This document shows positions 7,963-15,694 of a stretch of 64,000 nucleotides of DNA, one piece after another; the first letter of the stretch is position 1, and each line of letters begins with the position of its first letter. This DNA comes from Microbispora sp. ZYX-F-249. GTDB taxonomy: Bacteria; Actinomycetota; Actinomycetes; Streptosporangiales; Streptosporangiaceae. The notes under the pieces are model-generated. The model saw nothing but the letters and a program-made list of their open reading frames with translations. It was not told where the DNA came from and made no database searches. A program made the translations under genes and the position numbers. The DNA lies in contig NZ_JBDJAW010000012.1 of the NCBI RefSeq assembly GCF_039649665.1, positions 124,001 through 188,000 on the forward strand, in the 5' to 3' direction.

Positions 7963-9405
7963 ATGGCCCGGCTGCTGAGGGAGAGGGCGCGTCCGGCCCG
8001 TGTGCGGGGGCACCGGCACGCGCCCTGGTTCGCGGTGGCGGCGGTGTGCGTCGGTGCGTTCATGGGGCAGTTGGACGCGAGCATCGTCACGTTGATCTTC
8101 CCGGCTCTTCAGCGCGGGTTCCATGCGCCGCTGGCGGCGGTGCAGTGGGTGGCGCTGGCCTATCTGCTCACCGTGGTCGCCTTGCTGGCGGGTGCGGGTC
8201 GCCTGGCCGACGTCGCGGGGCGCAAGCTGGTCTACCTGTACGGGTTCGTCGTCTTCACCGTCGCGTCGGCGGCATGCGGGTTCGCGCCGTCGCTGCCCGT
8301 CCTCGTGGCCTGCCGGGTGGCGCAGGCGGTGGGGGCGGCGATGTTGCAAGCCAACAGCGTGGCTCTGGTGGTGACCAGTGTCCCCCGGCATCGAGCGAGG
8401 GCGGCGCTGGGGGTCCAAGCCGCCGCCCAGTCGCTGGGATTGGCCATCGGCCCGCTGGTGGGCGGACTGATCGTCGCCATGGCCGGCTGGCGCTGGGTCT
8501 TCTGGATCAACGTGCCGGTCGGGCTGGTGGCCGTGCTCGCCGGACGCTATCTGCTTCCTCGCACCCGCGAGCGGGCACACGGCCGCGCCTTCGATCTGGC
8601 CGGCCTGGTGCTGCTCGCATGCGCGACATCGGGCCTGCTGCTGGCCGTCTCGGCGGCGTCCGGAATGGAATGGCCGATGTGGGCGGTCGTCGCTCTGCTG
8701 GCCGTCGCCGCGGCGTCCGCGCTGGCCTTGCGAGCCAGGGAACGGCACGCGGCCGCCCCTCTCCTCGATCCCGCCATGGTGGGCAGACGCGTGGTGGCGC
8801 TGGGGCTGGCCGGCGCGATGTGCGGGTACCTCGTCCTATTCGGCCCGCTGGTGCTCATCCCGCAGGTGCTGCTCGCCGCCGGTCTGAGCGAGCCACACGC
8901 AGGGCTGGTGCTCAGCGCACTGCCGGCGGGGTTCGCACTGGCCGCGCTCGCGGCCGATCACCTGTTGCCGCACCGTTGGGGGAATCGGCCGCGCTGCCTG
9001 GCCGGGGCCGCGGCGGTCGCCGCAGCGGTCGGGCTGGCGGCGATCGCGCCCACCGCTCCCGGTCCGCTGGCCGTTCACCTGACCTTGCTGGGTGCCGGTC
9101 TCGGCGTGTTCGTCCCGGCCAACAACGCCGCCGTCATGGCCGCCGTTCCGACACGGTTGTCGGCGACTGCCGGAGGATTGATCAACATGTCACGCGGTGT
9201 CGGGACCGCGCTGGGCATCGCCGTCGTCACCCTTGCCCTGTACGCCGCGGGAGGACCGGGAACCGCCGGAGCCCGGGTCGCGTTGGCGGTGCTCGGGGGC
9301 GCGGCGCTGACCGCCGCGCTGACAGTGCTCCCGCCAGCGGTCCCGCCAGGGGTTCCGCCGCCCGGGACCGGTGACACCCACGACGGGGCGGACGACCGGC
9401 GATGA
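7963..9405 (+). CDS. MFS drug exporter, DHA2 (EmrB/QacA) family
   Basis: A protein of 480 residues with about 14 hydrophobic segments, the length and topology of DHA2 proton antiporters. Motifs: FMGQLDASIVTLIFPALQ in TM1 (motif D1), GAGRLADVAGRK in loop 2-3 (motif A) and LGLAIGPLVGGLI in TM5 (motif C, drug antiporter signature). The role is proton-driven efflux of amphipathic drugs; the substrate is unknown. The 297 bp upstream hold no recognisable gene, and no neighbouring TetR faces it. After its stop the same frame stays open into a short hydrophobic peptide (see 9508-9600). Confidence 0.9.
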   Translation: MARLLRERARPARVRGHRHAPWFAVAAVCVGAFMGQLDASIVTLIFPALQRGFHAPLAAVQWVALAYLLTVVALLAGAGRLADVAGRKLVYLYGFVVFTVASAACGFAPSLPVLVACRVAQAVGAAMLQANSVALVVTSVPRHRARAALGVQAAAQSLGLAIGPLVGGLIVAMAGWRWVFWINVPVGLVAVLAGRYLLPRTRERAHGRAFDLAGLVLLACATSGLLLAVSAASGMEWPMWAVVALLAVAAASALALRARERHAAAPLLDPAMVGRRVVALGLAGAMCGYLVLFGPLVLIPQVLLAAGLSEPHAGLVLSALPAGFALAALAADHLLPHRWGNRPRCLAGAAAVAAAVGLAAIAPTAPGPLAVHLTLLGAGLGVFVPANNAAVMAAVPTRLSATAGGLINMSRGVGTALGIAVVTLALYAAGGPGTAGARVALAVLGGAALTAALTVLPPAVPPGVPPPGTGDTHDGADDRR

Positions 9406-9507
9406 CCATGGCCGCGGGCGGCCGGCCTCCGCCGGGACCGGTCAGGACCGGGCAGCGCGGGCGACGCGCCGCGCCGCCCGCGCCCTACGAGGCCGGGCCG
9501 ACGGTGC

Positions 9508-9600
9508 ATGGCCCGGCCCTCAGCCGGGGTCATCCGTCTGTCCGCTGTGTTGAGCACGGTCGCCGTGCTCCTCATCATGGTCAGTCTGCTGCCTGGATAG
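9508..9600 (+). CDS. Possible 30-residue single-helix membrane peptide
   Basis: ATG 9508 to TAG 9600 encodes a short peptide with a strong hydrophobic helix, VLSTVAVLLIMVSLLPG, at its C-terminus. It is in the same frame as the MFS gene, whose TGA lies at 9403-9405, so it could also be a read-through or a decayed C-terminal helix. No good ribosome-binding site precedes it. I do not recognise a family. Confidence 0.25.
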   Translation: MARPSAGVIRLSAVLSTVAVLLIMVSLLPG

Positions 9601-9664
9601 GCCGCACGGCCGCCGCCGATCAGGAGGAGCCCGGCGGGCGTGGTGGGCCCGCGAGCGGGGCGGG

Positions 9665-10084
9665 TCAGGTGGCGGGCAGGGCGGTGGGCAGGGCGGCGAA
9701 CAGGTCCACGCCGTTGCCGTCCGGGTCGTGCACCGACGCGTAGCGCTGCCCCCAGAACGCGTCCCACGGCGGCAGGTGTCCCTCGTATCCGGCCTCGACC
9801 AGCTCCGCGTACAGGCGGTCGACCTCCTCGGGGCCGTCGCAGCGGAAGGCGAGCCCCATGCGCGGCCCGCCGCTCGCGGGTGACCAGGAGGGGTCGAACG
9901 AGCGGACGGTGCCGGCGGTGTCCCACGCGAGGCGCAGCCCGCCGGGCAGGGTCACCTCCACGTGGGGCTCGGTGTCGGCCGAGGGCGGGATGTCCAGTCC
10001 GAGCCGGCGGTAGAAGGACAGGGAGGCGGCCATGTCGGTGACGACCAGGCCGATGAGATCGAACGAAGGTGCCATGGCGGCCAC
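9665..10084 (-). CDS. VOC family protein
   Basis: A protein of up to 139 residues; ATG 10075 (MAPSFDLIGL) is the more natural start. The N-terminus FDLIGLVVTDMAASLSFYRRLGLDIP is the classic VOC beta-alpha opening. MGLAFRCDGPEEVDRLYAELVEAGYEG is the second repeat and ASVHDPDGNGVDLFA the closing Asp-Pro-x-Gly-Asn motif. It likely binds a metal or small molecule; the substrate is unknown. It is followed on the same strand (upstream in transcription) by the DUF952 and TetR genes. Confidence 0.85.
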   Translation of the reverse strand: MAAMAPSFDLIGLVVTDMAASLSFYRRLGLDIPPSADTEPHVEVTLPGGLRLAWDTAGTVRSFDPSWSPASGGPRMGLAFRCDGPEEVDRLYAELVEAGYEGHLPPWDAFWGQRYASVHDPDGNGVDLFAALPTALPAT

Positions 10085-10127
10085 GCTAGGGGGCGGGCCG
10101 GTCGGCCGTCTTGAACGAATCGGACGC

Positions 10128-10445
10128 TCAGCGGGAGAAAGGCGTGACGGCCGTGACGGCGGCCACCGGGATCGGCCCGTAGATGTGGGGAAACGCCTCC
10201 TTGCTCCCCTCGGGCACCTCCAGCCTGACCGGGCAGCCGAGCCGGTCCTCGTCGATCTCCAGCAGCACCAGGGGCTCGGCGACGCCGGCGTAGTAGCGGT
10301 TCGCGACCCCTCGCGCCTGGGTCAGGTCGGCGGAGGCGTGGATGTAGCCCTCCTCCGCCAGGGTCCGGCCGAGGGTCGAGACGCGGTATTCGCCCGCCGT
10401 GACGGCCGCGTCCCAGTCGGCGGCCAGCGCGAGATGGAAGATCAT
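10128..10445 (-). CDS. DUF952 family protein
   Basis: A protein of 105 residues matching the small DUF952 family. The opening MIFHLALAADWDAA is typical, as are the internal GYIHASADLTQARGVANRYYAG and the ending EGSKEAFPHIYGPIPVAAV (the family's F-P-H-x-Y-G-P-I/L motif). Function is unknown; the fold resembles RNA/ADP-ribose-binding families. Its ATG overlaps the stop of the upstream TetR gene (10442-10445), so they are co-transcribed and translationally coupled. Confidence 0.88.
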   Translation of the reverse strand: MIFHLALAADWDAAVTAGEYRVSTLGRTLAEEGYIHASADLTQARGVANRYYAGVAEPLVLLEIDEDRLGCPVRLEVPEGSKEAFPHIYGPIPVAAVTAVTPFSR

Positions 10446-11113
10446 GGGCCGACCCTAGCGGGCGGTCCGAGCGCGGCGAGCGCGCGGGCCACCGCCTCCC
10501 TGGCCCGGTCCCTGGAGTCGGGGCGGGCCTCGACGACGTCTTCGACCCACAGTCCCGACAGCAGGCCGGCGACGAAGCGGACCTCCGCCGGCCCGCAGGG
10601 GTAGCCGGCGCGCTCCAGCACCCCGGCGACGACGCCGTCGCAGCCGTCGGTCCAGGCGCGGGCGATGGCCTGCAACGCCGGATCGCGGCCCGCCTGCAGG
10701 TACAGCTCCCACAGGCCGAGCTGGCGCAGCCGGTCGGAGGCGTACACGCCGGTGAGCGTCTCGGCGACCGCGGGCGCCGTACGGCCGTGGAGGCGGTCCA
10801 CCGACTCCCGCATGCGGGCGAGTTCGCGCTCGACGAGCAGGGCGAACGCCTCGGCCAGCAGCTGGTCGCGGCTGCTGAAGTAGTAGGAGGTGGCGGCGAG
10901 GGGAAGGCCGGCCCGGCGGGCGACGGCGCGGTGGGTCACGGCGGCGAACCCGCCGTCGCCGAGCAGGTCGACGGCCGCGTCCAGCAGCGCCTCCCGGCGG
11001 CGTACGGCACGCTCCTGCGGACGCCGCGGCCGCGGGGCGGTGAGCGCCCGCACGGCCACGCCACGTGCGGGGGCCGCCGCCGGTACGGGTACGGGCCGGT
11101 CCTGATCGGGCAC
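10442..11113 (-). CDS. TetR/AcrR-family regulator
   Basis: A protein of 223 residues. I choose GTG 11113 because an AGGGGAGGA lies 7 bases upstream; the longer frame to 11176 adds only Pro/Gly-rich sequence. The helix-turn-helix is near residues 35-80 (RREALLDAAVDLLGDGG, then HRAVARRAGLPLAATSYYFSSRD). The ligand domain contains LGLWELYLQAGRDP and is of the TetR_C type found in many actinobacterial regulators. It is coupled to the DUF952 gene downstream. No obvious divergent target exists: the cupin gene upstream runs in the same direction. Confidence 0.88.
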   Translation of the reverse strand: MPDQDRPVPVPAAAPARGVAVRALTAPRPRRPQERAVRRREALLDAAVDLLGDGGFAAVTHRAVARRAGLPLAATSYYFSSRDQLLAEAFALLVERELARMRESVDRLHGRTAPAVAETLTGVYASDRLRQLGLWELYLQAGRDPALQAIARAWTDGCDGVVAGVLERAGYPCGPAEVRFVAGLLSGLWVEDVVEARPDSRDRAREAVARALAALGPPARVGP

Positions 11114-11263
11114 GCCGTGATCCTCCCCTGGATCGTCGGGGGCTCCCCCGCCGGCCGGTGAGCCGTGCCGGATCACCCTCAGATCGTTCCTGACAAATCA
11201 TGCCCTGCTCGGGGCGGGCCGGGCGGCCGAAGACGCCGGCGCCGAACGCACGCCGTCCCGCCC

Positions 11264-11659
11264 TCAGGAGCCGAGCGCGTGGCCGGTCGTCGCGTCGACG
11301 TGGCCGGGGATCTCGGCGTGGCGGTCGCCGACCGTGGACGTCCCGGTGGGCTCGAACATGAGGATCGCGGCTCCGGTGGGAGCCGACGGCCTGTGCTCGG
11401 TGCCCCGGGGCACGGTGAACACCGACCCCCGGGGCAGCCGGACCGTGCGCTCGCCGCCTGGCTCCCGGACGGAGATGAACAGCTCCCCGCCGAGCACGAG
11501 GAAGAACTCGTCGGTGTGGTCGTGGACGTGCCAGACGTGCTCGCCTTCCACCTTGGCGACGCGTACGTCGTAGTCGTTGACGCGGGTGACGATGCGCGGG
11601 CTCCACAGGGCGTCGAAGGAGGCCAGGGCCTCGCCGAGGGCGATGGGTTCGTTGCTCAC
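11264..11659 (-). CDS. Cupin-domain protein
   Basis: A protein of 131 residues from GTG 11659. Cupin motif 1 is H-x-H-x(4)-E-F (WHVHDHTDEFFLVLGGEL) and motif 2 is PRGTEHRPSAP, together giving the two His, Glu and His of a metal site. Small single-domain cupins may be dioxygenases, isomerases or sensors; no specific substrate is evident. It is divergent from the GlxA-type regulator at 11712 with a 52-bp gap. Confidence 0.85.
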   Translation of the reverse strand: MSNEPIALGEALASFDALWSPRIVTRVNDYDVRVAKVEGEHVWHVHDHTDEFFLVLGGELFISVREPGGERTVRLPRGSVFTVPRGTEHRPSAPTGAAILMFEPTGTSTVGDRHAEIPGHVDATTGHALGS

Positions 11660-11711
11660 GAGTGCATCCTGGCCCCTGCGGCACGACCGGCGTGAGTGCT
11701 AGGAATAGCGC

Positions 11712-12770
11712 ATGGCGCAAGGATCCTCGCACGACACGCGCGGAGCCGGCCCGCACCGGGTCGTCCTGATCGTGGACGAGAACTCCAACCCCTTCGAGCT
11801 GGGCTGCGCGACCGAGGTGTTCGGCCTGCGCAGGCCCGAGCTCGGGCGCGACCTGTACGACTTCCGGCTGTGTTCCCCCGAGCCGCGCACGCTGATGCGC
11901 GACGGGTTCTTCACGCTCGCGGGCGTCGCCGGCCTGGAGGCGGCCGAGTCGGCGGACACGGTGATCGTCCCCAACCGTCCCGACGTCGAGGTGCCGCGCC
12001 GCCCCGCCGTGCTGGACGCGATCCGGCGGGCGCACGCGCGCGGCGCCCGCCTGGTCGGCTTCTGCAGCGGCGCTTTCACGTTGGCCGAGGCGGGGATCCT
12101 CGACGGGCGCAGGGCCACCGCGCACTGGCAGTGGGCGGCTTCCTTCCGGGCCCGATTCCCCGCCGTACGGCTCGAGACGGACGTGCTGTTCGTGGACGAC
12201 GGTGACATCCTGACCTCCGCGGGGAGCGCCGCCGCGCTCGACCTCGGGCTGTACATCGTCCGCCGCGACCACGGCGCGGAGGTCGCGAACTCGGTGAGCC
12301 GCCGGCTCGTGTTCGCCGCGCACCGCGACGGCGGGCAGCGGCAGTTCGTGGAGCGGCCGGTGCCCGCCGTGCCGGACGAGTCGCTGGCGCCCGTCCTGGC
12401 CTGGGCGCAGGAGCGGCTGGACGCCCCGCTCACGGTGTCCGACCTCGCGGCTCGCGCCTCGGTCAGCGCGGCGACGCTGCATCGCCGCTTCCGGGCGGAG
12501 CTGGGCACCACGCCGCTGGCGTGGCTGACCGGGGAACGGCTCGCCCTGGCGTGCCGGCTCATCGAGCGGGGAGAGTCGCGCTTCGAGACGGTCGCGCGGC
12601 GCAGCGGCCTGGGCACGGCCGCCAACCTGCGCACGCTGATGCGCCGCAAGATCGGGCTCACGCCGGTGGAGTACCGGCGCCGGTTCGGCCCGGTGACAGG
12701 CACGGCGACAGGCACGGCGACAAGCCCGGTGACAAGCCCGGTGACAGCGGAGGGTGCGCCGCGGGGGTGA
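11712..12770 (+). CDS. GlxA-type regulator: DJ-1/PfpI amidotransferase-like domain plus AraC helix-turn-helix
   Basis: A protein of 352 residues. Residues about 15-180 form a DJ-1/PfpI domain with the nucleophile-elbow-like Cys in GARLVGFCSGAFTLAEAG and AHWQWAASF, as in GlxA/FtrA-like regulators. Residues about 220-330 are an AraC DNA-binding domain (LTVSDLAARASVSAATLHRRF, then FETVARRSGLGTAANLRTLM). The amidotransferase domain is usually a ligand sensor rather than an enzyme. The C-terminal tail (G-T-A-T-G-T-A-T-S-P-V-T) is encoded by 12-bp tandem repeats and is probably dispensable. The divergent cupin gene is a candidate target. Confidence 0.9.
   Translation: MAQGSSHDTRGAGPHRVVLIVDENSNPFELGCATEVFGLRRPELGRDLYDFRLCSPEPRTLMRDGFFTLAGVAGLEAAESADTVIVPNRPDVEVPRRPAVLDAIRRAHARGARLVGFCSGAFTLAEAGILDGRRATAHWQWAASFRARFPAVRLETDVLFVDDGDILTSAGSAAALDLGLYIVRRDHGAEVANSVSRRLVFAAHRDGGQRQFVERPVPAVPDESLAPVLAWAQERLDAPLTVSDLAARASVSAATLHRRFRAELGTTPLAWLTGERLALACRLIERGESRFETVARRSGLGTAANLRTLMRRKIGLTPVEYRRRFGPVTGTATGTATSPVTSPVTAEGAPRG
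12692..12751 (+). repeat. Tandem 12-bp repeat, about five units, inside the GlxA-type gene
   Basis: Units begin at 12692, 12704, 12716, 12728 and 12740 with consensus GGYGACARGCMC; the last unit is degenerate. They encode a Thr/Pro/Ser/Val tail beyond the AraC domain. Because the unit is a multiple of three, copy changes keep the frame, so length variation between strains is expected. Confidence 0.85.
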
Positions 12771-12773
12771 CGG

Positions 12774-13097
12774 TCAGTGCGCGCCGGACAGGTTGAGCAC
12801 GGCGACCCCGGCGATGATCAGTGCGATGCCGGCGGCCTTGACGAGGTTCATGTGCTCGCCGAGGAACATGGCGCCGATCAGCGCGATCGCGGCGGTCCCG
12901 GTGCCCGCCCAGACCGCGTACGCGATCCCGACGGGCATGCGGAGCTTGAGCGCCCAGGCCAGCAGGACGAACGAGGCGATGTAGCCGACGGCGACCACGA
13001 CGGTCCAGCCCCAGCGGCTGAAGCCGTCGCTGAGTTTGAGCGCGGAGGTGGCCAGGACCTCCGAGGCGATCGCGCCGACGAGCAGGAGCCAGGCCAT
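12774..13097 (-). CDS. Small multidrug resistance (SMR) exporter, EmrE/Qac-like
   Basis: A protein of 107 residues with four transmembrane helices. TM1 contains AIASEVLATSALKLSDGF with the essential Glu (E13). TM2 has YIASFVLLAWAL. TM3 has MPVGIAYAVWAGTGT with the conserved Tyr and Trp. These match the Qac/EmrE branch (E-V-x-x-T-x-x-x-K) rather than the guanidinium exporter Gdx branch, which by my recollection carries a Trp in the TM1 E-V-x-W motif. It works as a dimer exchanging protons for cations. It converges on the GlxA-type gene and lies just beside the guanidine locus at 13.3-22.3 kb. The start ATG is preceded by GGAGAGG. Confidence 0.9.
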   Translation of the reverse strand: MAWLLLVGAIASEVLATSALKLSDGFSRWGWTVVVAVGYIASFVLLAWALKLRMPVGIAYAVWAGTGTAAIALIGAMFLGEHMNLVKAAGIALIIAGVAVLNLSGAH

Positions 13098-13271
13098 GGG
13101 GGAACCTCTCCGAACAAAAACTGTACGCTTGTCCCAATTTTACTCGGCAAGGCGTCGCAGCACCATGGGCGGACCAACCGGGTGCTCCAGGCTTGTGAAC
13201 CGTCGGCCGGGGTCCTGCCGGCCGGGCCAGCGGTGAGGGATGCGTTACGGCGGATGAACGCGCCCGTGACG

Positions 13272-13315
13272 ACGGGGAAACGACGGCCCCGTACATATCT
13301 GTCAACCGACAGAAA
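13272..13315. promoter_or_regulatory. Leader of the APC permease: GC-rich dyad followed by candidate TetR operator
   Basis: TCTGTC (13298-13303), a 4-base centre AACC and GACAGA (13308-13313) form a palindrome 23 bp before the permease start. Its extended flanks (13296-13315) match the longer operator at 15643-15666. A second inverted repeat, ACGGGG (13272-13277) and CCCCGT (13287-13292), sits immediately upstream. Both are probably regulatory; the regulator is most likely the TetR encoded at 14818-15543. Confidence 0.7.
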
Positions 13316-13338
13316 TCCCCCCAGCTCCCGGAGCCACG

Positions 13339-14886
13339 ATGGCCGTCACCGTCCCTCCCTCGCCCCCCACCGACGAGAGCGCCCTGCAGACGTTCGGCTA
13401 CCGCCAGGAGCTGCACCGCAGCATGGGCAGGTACGCCTCGTTCGCCGCCGGATTCTCCTTCATCTCCGTGCTGACCACGGTCTTCCAGTTCTTCGCCTTC
13501 GGGTACGCCTCCGGCGGCCCGGCCTTCTTCTGGACCTGGCCCGTCGTGCTGGCCGGGCAGATCATGGTCGCCCTCTGCTTCGCCGAACTCGCCGCCCGCT
13601 ACCCCATCTCCGGCGCCATCTACCAGTGGTCCAGCCGGCTCAGCACGGCGGCGTTCGGCTGGTTCGCCGGATGGATCATGATCCTCGGGCAGATCGTCGT
13701 GATCGCCGCCGCGGCGCTCGCCCTGCAGGTCGTGCTGCCCGCGATCTGGCCGGGCTTCCAGCTCGTCGGCGGCGACCCCGCGCCCACCACCGCCACCGGG
13801 GCGGCCAACGCCGCCGTCCTCGGCCTCGTCCTGCTCGCGCTCACCACGACCGTGAACGCCGTCGACAACCGCGTTCTCGCCCGGATCAACAGCATCGGCG
13901 TCACCGCCGAGATCATCGGCGCGGTGCTCATCGTGGTGCTGCTGTTCACCCACGCCGAGCACGGCCCCGGCGTCACGTTCAGCACCGGCGGGCACGGCGG
14001 GGCCGTCGGCGCGCTGCTGGTCGGCTCGTTCACCGCCGCCTACGTCCTCATCGGGTTCGACAGCGCGGGCGAGCTGAGCGAGGAGACCCGCAGCCCCCGG
14101 CGGGTCGCCCCGCGCACCATCCTGACCGCGCTCACGGCGGCTGGGCTGCTCGGCGGGCTCATCGTGTTCGCCGGTCTGCTCGCCGCGCCCAGCCTGACCG
14201 ACGGAAGGCTGGCCGCCGAGGGCCTGTCCTACGTGCTCACCAGCAGCCTGGGCGACTGGGTGGGCAAGCTGCTGCTGGCCGACGTGGTGCTGGCGATCAC
14301 CGTGGCGACCATGGCGATCCAGACCGCCGCCACCAGGATGCTGTTCTCCATGGCGCGCGACGGGGTGATGCCGTTTTCCGCCGCGCTGTCCAGGGTCTCG
14401 CCCCGCACCGGCATGCCGACCGGGCCCGCGCTGGTCACCGGAGTGGCCGCCGGGGCCGTCCTGCTGCTCAACTTCGCCTCTCCCGAGGCGTTCCTGGCCA
14501 TCGGCACCACCTGCATCGTGCTGCTCTACCTGGCGTACGCGATGGTGACGGGCCCCCTGCTGGTCCAGCGCCTGCGCGGCGGCTGGCGGGGCGGGGCGCC
14601 GGCCGGGGTCGCCGAGGACGGCAGCCGGCTGTTCAGCATGGGCCGCTGGGGCCTGCCGGTGAACGCGCTGGCCCTTTGTTACGGCCTGGCGATGGCGGTC
14701 AACCTGGCCTGGCCGAGGGCCGAAGTGTACGCCCCGATCACCGGCCACTGGTTCTTCCAGTGGTTCACGCTGCTCTTCCTTGCGGCGGTCGTGGCTCTCG
14801 GCGCGCTCTACCGGCGGCTACGCCGGCCCGCCGCCCTTCTTCCGCAGGTCGGGCAGATCCCCGTCGGCAACACCGGCCAGGCGTAG
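13339..14886 (+). CDS. APC-superfamily permease of the urea/guanidine utilisation locus
   Basis: A protein of 515 residues with about 12 hydrophobic helices. The N-terminal ASFAAGFSFISVLTTVFQFFAFGY and CFAELAARYPISGAIYQWSSRL are typical of amino acid/polyamine permeases of the GABA-permease-like group often encoded beside urea carboxylase. It probably imports guanidine, urea or a related cation. It has its own operator-bearing promoter (13296-13315). Its last 69 bp overlap, tail-to-tail, the 3' end of the TetR gene. Confidence 0.88.
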   Translation: MAVTVPPSPPTDESALQTFGYRQELHRSMGRYASFAAGFSFISVLTTVFQFFAFGYASGGPAFFWTWPVVLAGQIMVALCFAELAARYPISGAIYQWSSRLSTAAFGWFAGWIMILGQIVVIAAAALALQVVLPAIWPGFQLVGGDPAPTTATGAANAAVLGLVLLALTTTVNAVDNRVLARINSIGVTAEIIGAVLIVVLLFTHAEHGPGVTFSTGGHGGAVGALLVGSFTAAYVLIGFDSAGELSEETRSPRRVAPRTILTALTAAGLLGGLIVFAGLLAAPSLTDGRLAAEGLSYVLTSSLGDWVGKLLLADVVLAITVATMAIQTAATRMLFSMARDGVMPFSAALSRVSPRTGMPTGPALVTGVAAGAVLLLNFASPEAFLAIGTTCIVLLYLAYAMVTGPLLVQRLRGGWRGGAPAGVAEDGSRLFSMGRWGLPVNALALCYGLAMAVNLAWPRAEVYAPITGHWFFQWFTLLFLAAVVALGALYRRLRRPAALLPQVGQIPVGNTGQA

Positions 14887-15543
14887 CGCCGCGTCGGCGG
14901 TGGCGGCGGCCAGCGTTTCCAGGACGCCGGCCGCCATCGCGCCCGTGGTGTCCCTGCGGATCAGGATGACGCCCTCGATCAGCGCGAACAGCAGGTCGGT
15001 GCGCAGCGCCCGTTCGGCGGGCGTCAGCGCCGCACCGGCGGAGGTGGCGGCCAGCAGCCGCCCGTAGGTGTCCTTGAGCTCGCCGCGCATGCGCCGGAAG
15101 CCGGCGAACCGCTCGGTGCGCACCTCGGGCAGGAGATAGAGCGCGCCCAGGTTGTGCGGGCCGGAGCACAACAGCCCGGCGTCGCAGTGGCACAGCTGCC
15201 ACAGCCGCTCCTCCGGCGTGGCACCGGTCAGGGCGCGGGCGGCCTCCAGCGAGGGCCGCACCGTGCTCTCCAGCAGTTCGGCGAGGATGTCCTCCTTGCC
15301 GTCGAAGTAGTGGTAGATCGACGCCTGCCTGATCCCGGCCCGCTCGGCCATCGCCCTCGTCGAGGTCGCGGCGTAGCCGTGCGTGGTGAACAATGCCGCC
15401 GCCGCGGTGAGGATCTCCTCGCGCGGGCTCAGGTCGCTGCGCGGGCGCGCGACGGCCCGCGGCCTGCCGACCCTTCGTACGCCGGAGCCGGTCCCCCTGG
15501 AACTGGGCGGGTCGGAAATGGGCAGGTCGGAACGGGCACTCAC
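14818..15543 (-). CDS. TetR-family regulator of the guanidine locus
   Basis: A protein of 241 residues if translation starts at GTG 15543; the frame is open to 15765, and GTG 15564 is also possible, since no ribosome-binding site decides it. The helix-turn-helix is near residues 45-90 (EEILTAAAALFTTHGYAATS, then MAERAGIRQASIYHYFDGKED). It sits between the permease and the enzyme operon, each of which has the same palindrome close to its start, so it is the natural repressor of both. The effector is probably guanidine or a pathway intermediate. Its coding end runs 69 bp into the permease gene on the other strand. Confidence 0.88.
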   Translation of the reverse strand: MSARSDLPISDPPSSRGTGSGVRRVGRPRAVARPRSDLSPREEILTAAAALFTTHGYAATSTRAMAERAGIRQASIYHYFDGKEDILAELLESTVRPSLEAARALTGATPEERLWQLCHCDAGLLCSGPHNLGALYLLPEVRTERFAGFRRMRGELKDTYGRLLAATSAGAALTPAERALRTDLLFALIEGVILIRRDTTGAMAAGVLETLAAATADAALRLAGVADGDLPDLRKKGGGPA

Positions 15544-15612
15544 CCGACGATCGTCGCACACCTCCCCCGGGCCCTCGTGGCTGTGCGATCTCGGTAACGG
15601 ACGGGAAACCTC

Positions 15613-15640
15613 GCGGCGCGTGCGAGGAAACACGCGCCGC
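15613..15640. repeat. GC-rich inverted repeat ahead of the enzyme-operon operator
   Basis: GCGGCGCGTG (15613-15622) and its exact complement CACGCGCCGC (15631-15640) flank an 8-base centre, CGAGGAAA. The repeat ends 2 bp before the operator palindrome at 15643. The permease leader has the same arrangement. It could be a second protein site or an RNA hairpin; it does not carry the ACGR loops of the mini-ykkC guanidine riboswitch. Confidence 0.6.
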
Positions 15641-15642
15641 CT

Positions 15643-15666
15643 AATTTCTGTCACACGACAGAAATT
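15643..15666. promoter_or_regulatory. Perfect 24-bp palindrome, candidate TetR operator of the guanidine enzyme operon
   Basis: Arm AATTTCTGTC (15643-15652), centre ACAC, and the exact reverse complement of the arm (15657-15666). It ends 28 bp before the first start codon and just before the ribosome-binding site CAGGAGA, where bound repressor would block transcription. The core TCTGTC-N4-GACAGA also occurs before the permease. Confidence 0.8.
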
Positions 15667-15694
15667 CCTGCCCCCTCTCACAGGAGACCGTGTC

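Noticed and set aside
12658-14748. 696-residue minus-strand frame rich in His, Gly and Gln
   Set aside because: It is antisense to the APC permease and SMR region and shows no family features.
13272-15666. Guanidine riboswitch in the leaders of the guanidine genes
   Set aside because: The hairpins lack ACGR loops and the ykkC and guanidine-III signatures; palindromic protein sites explain the region better.
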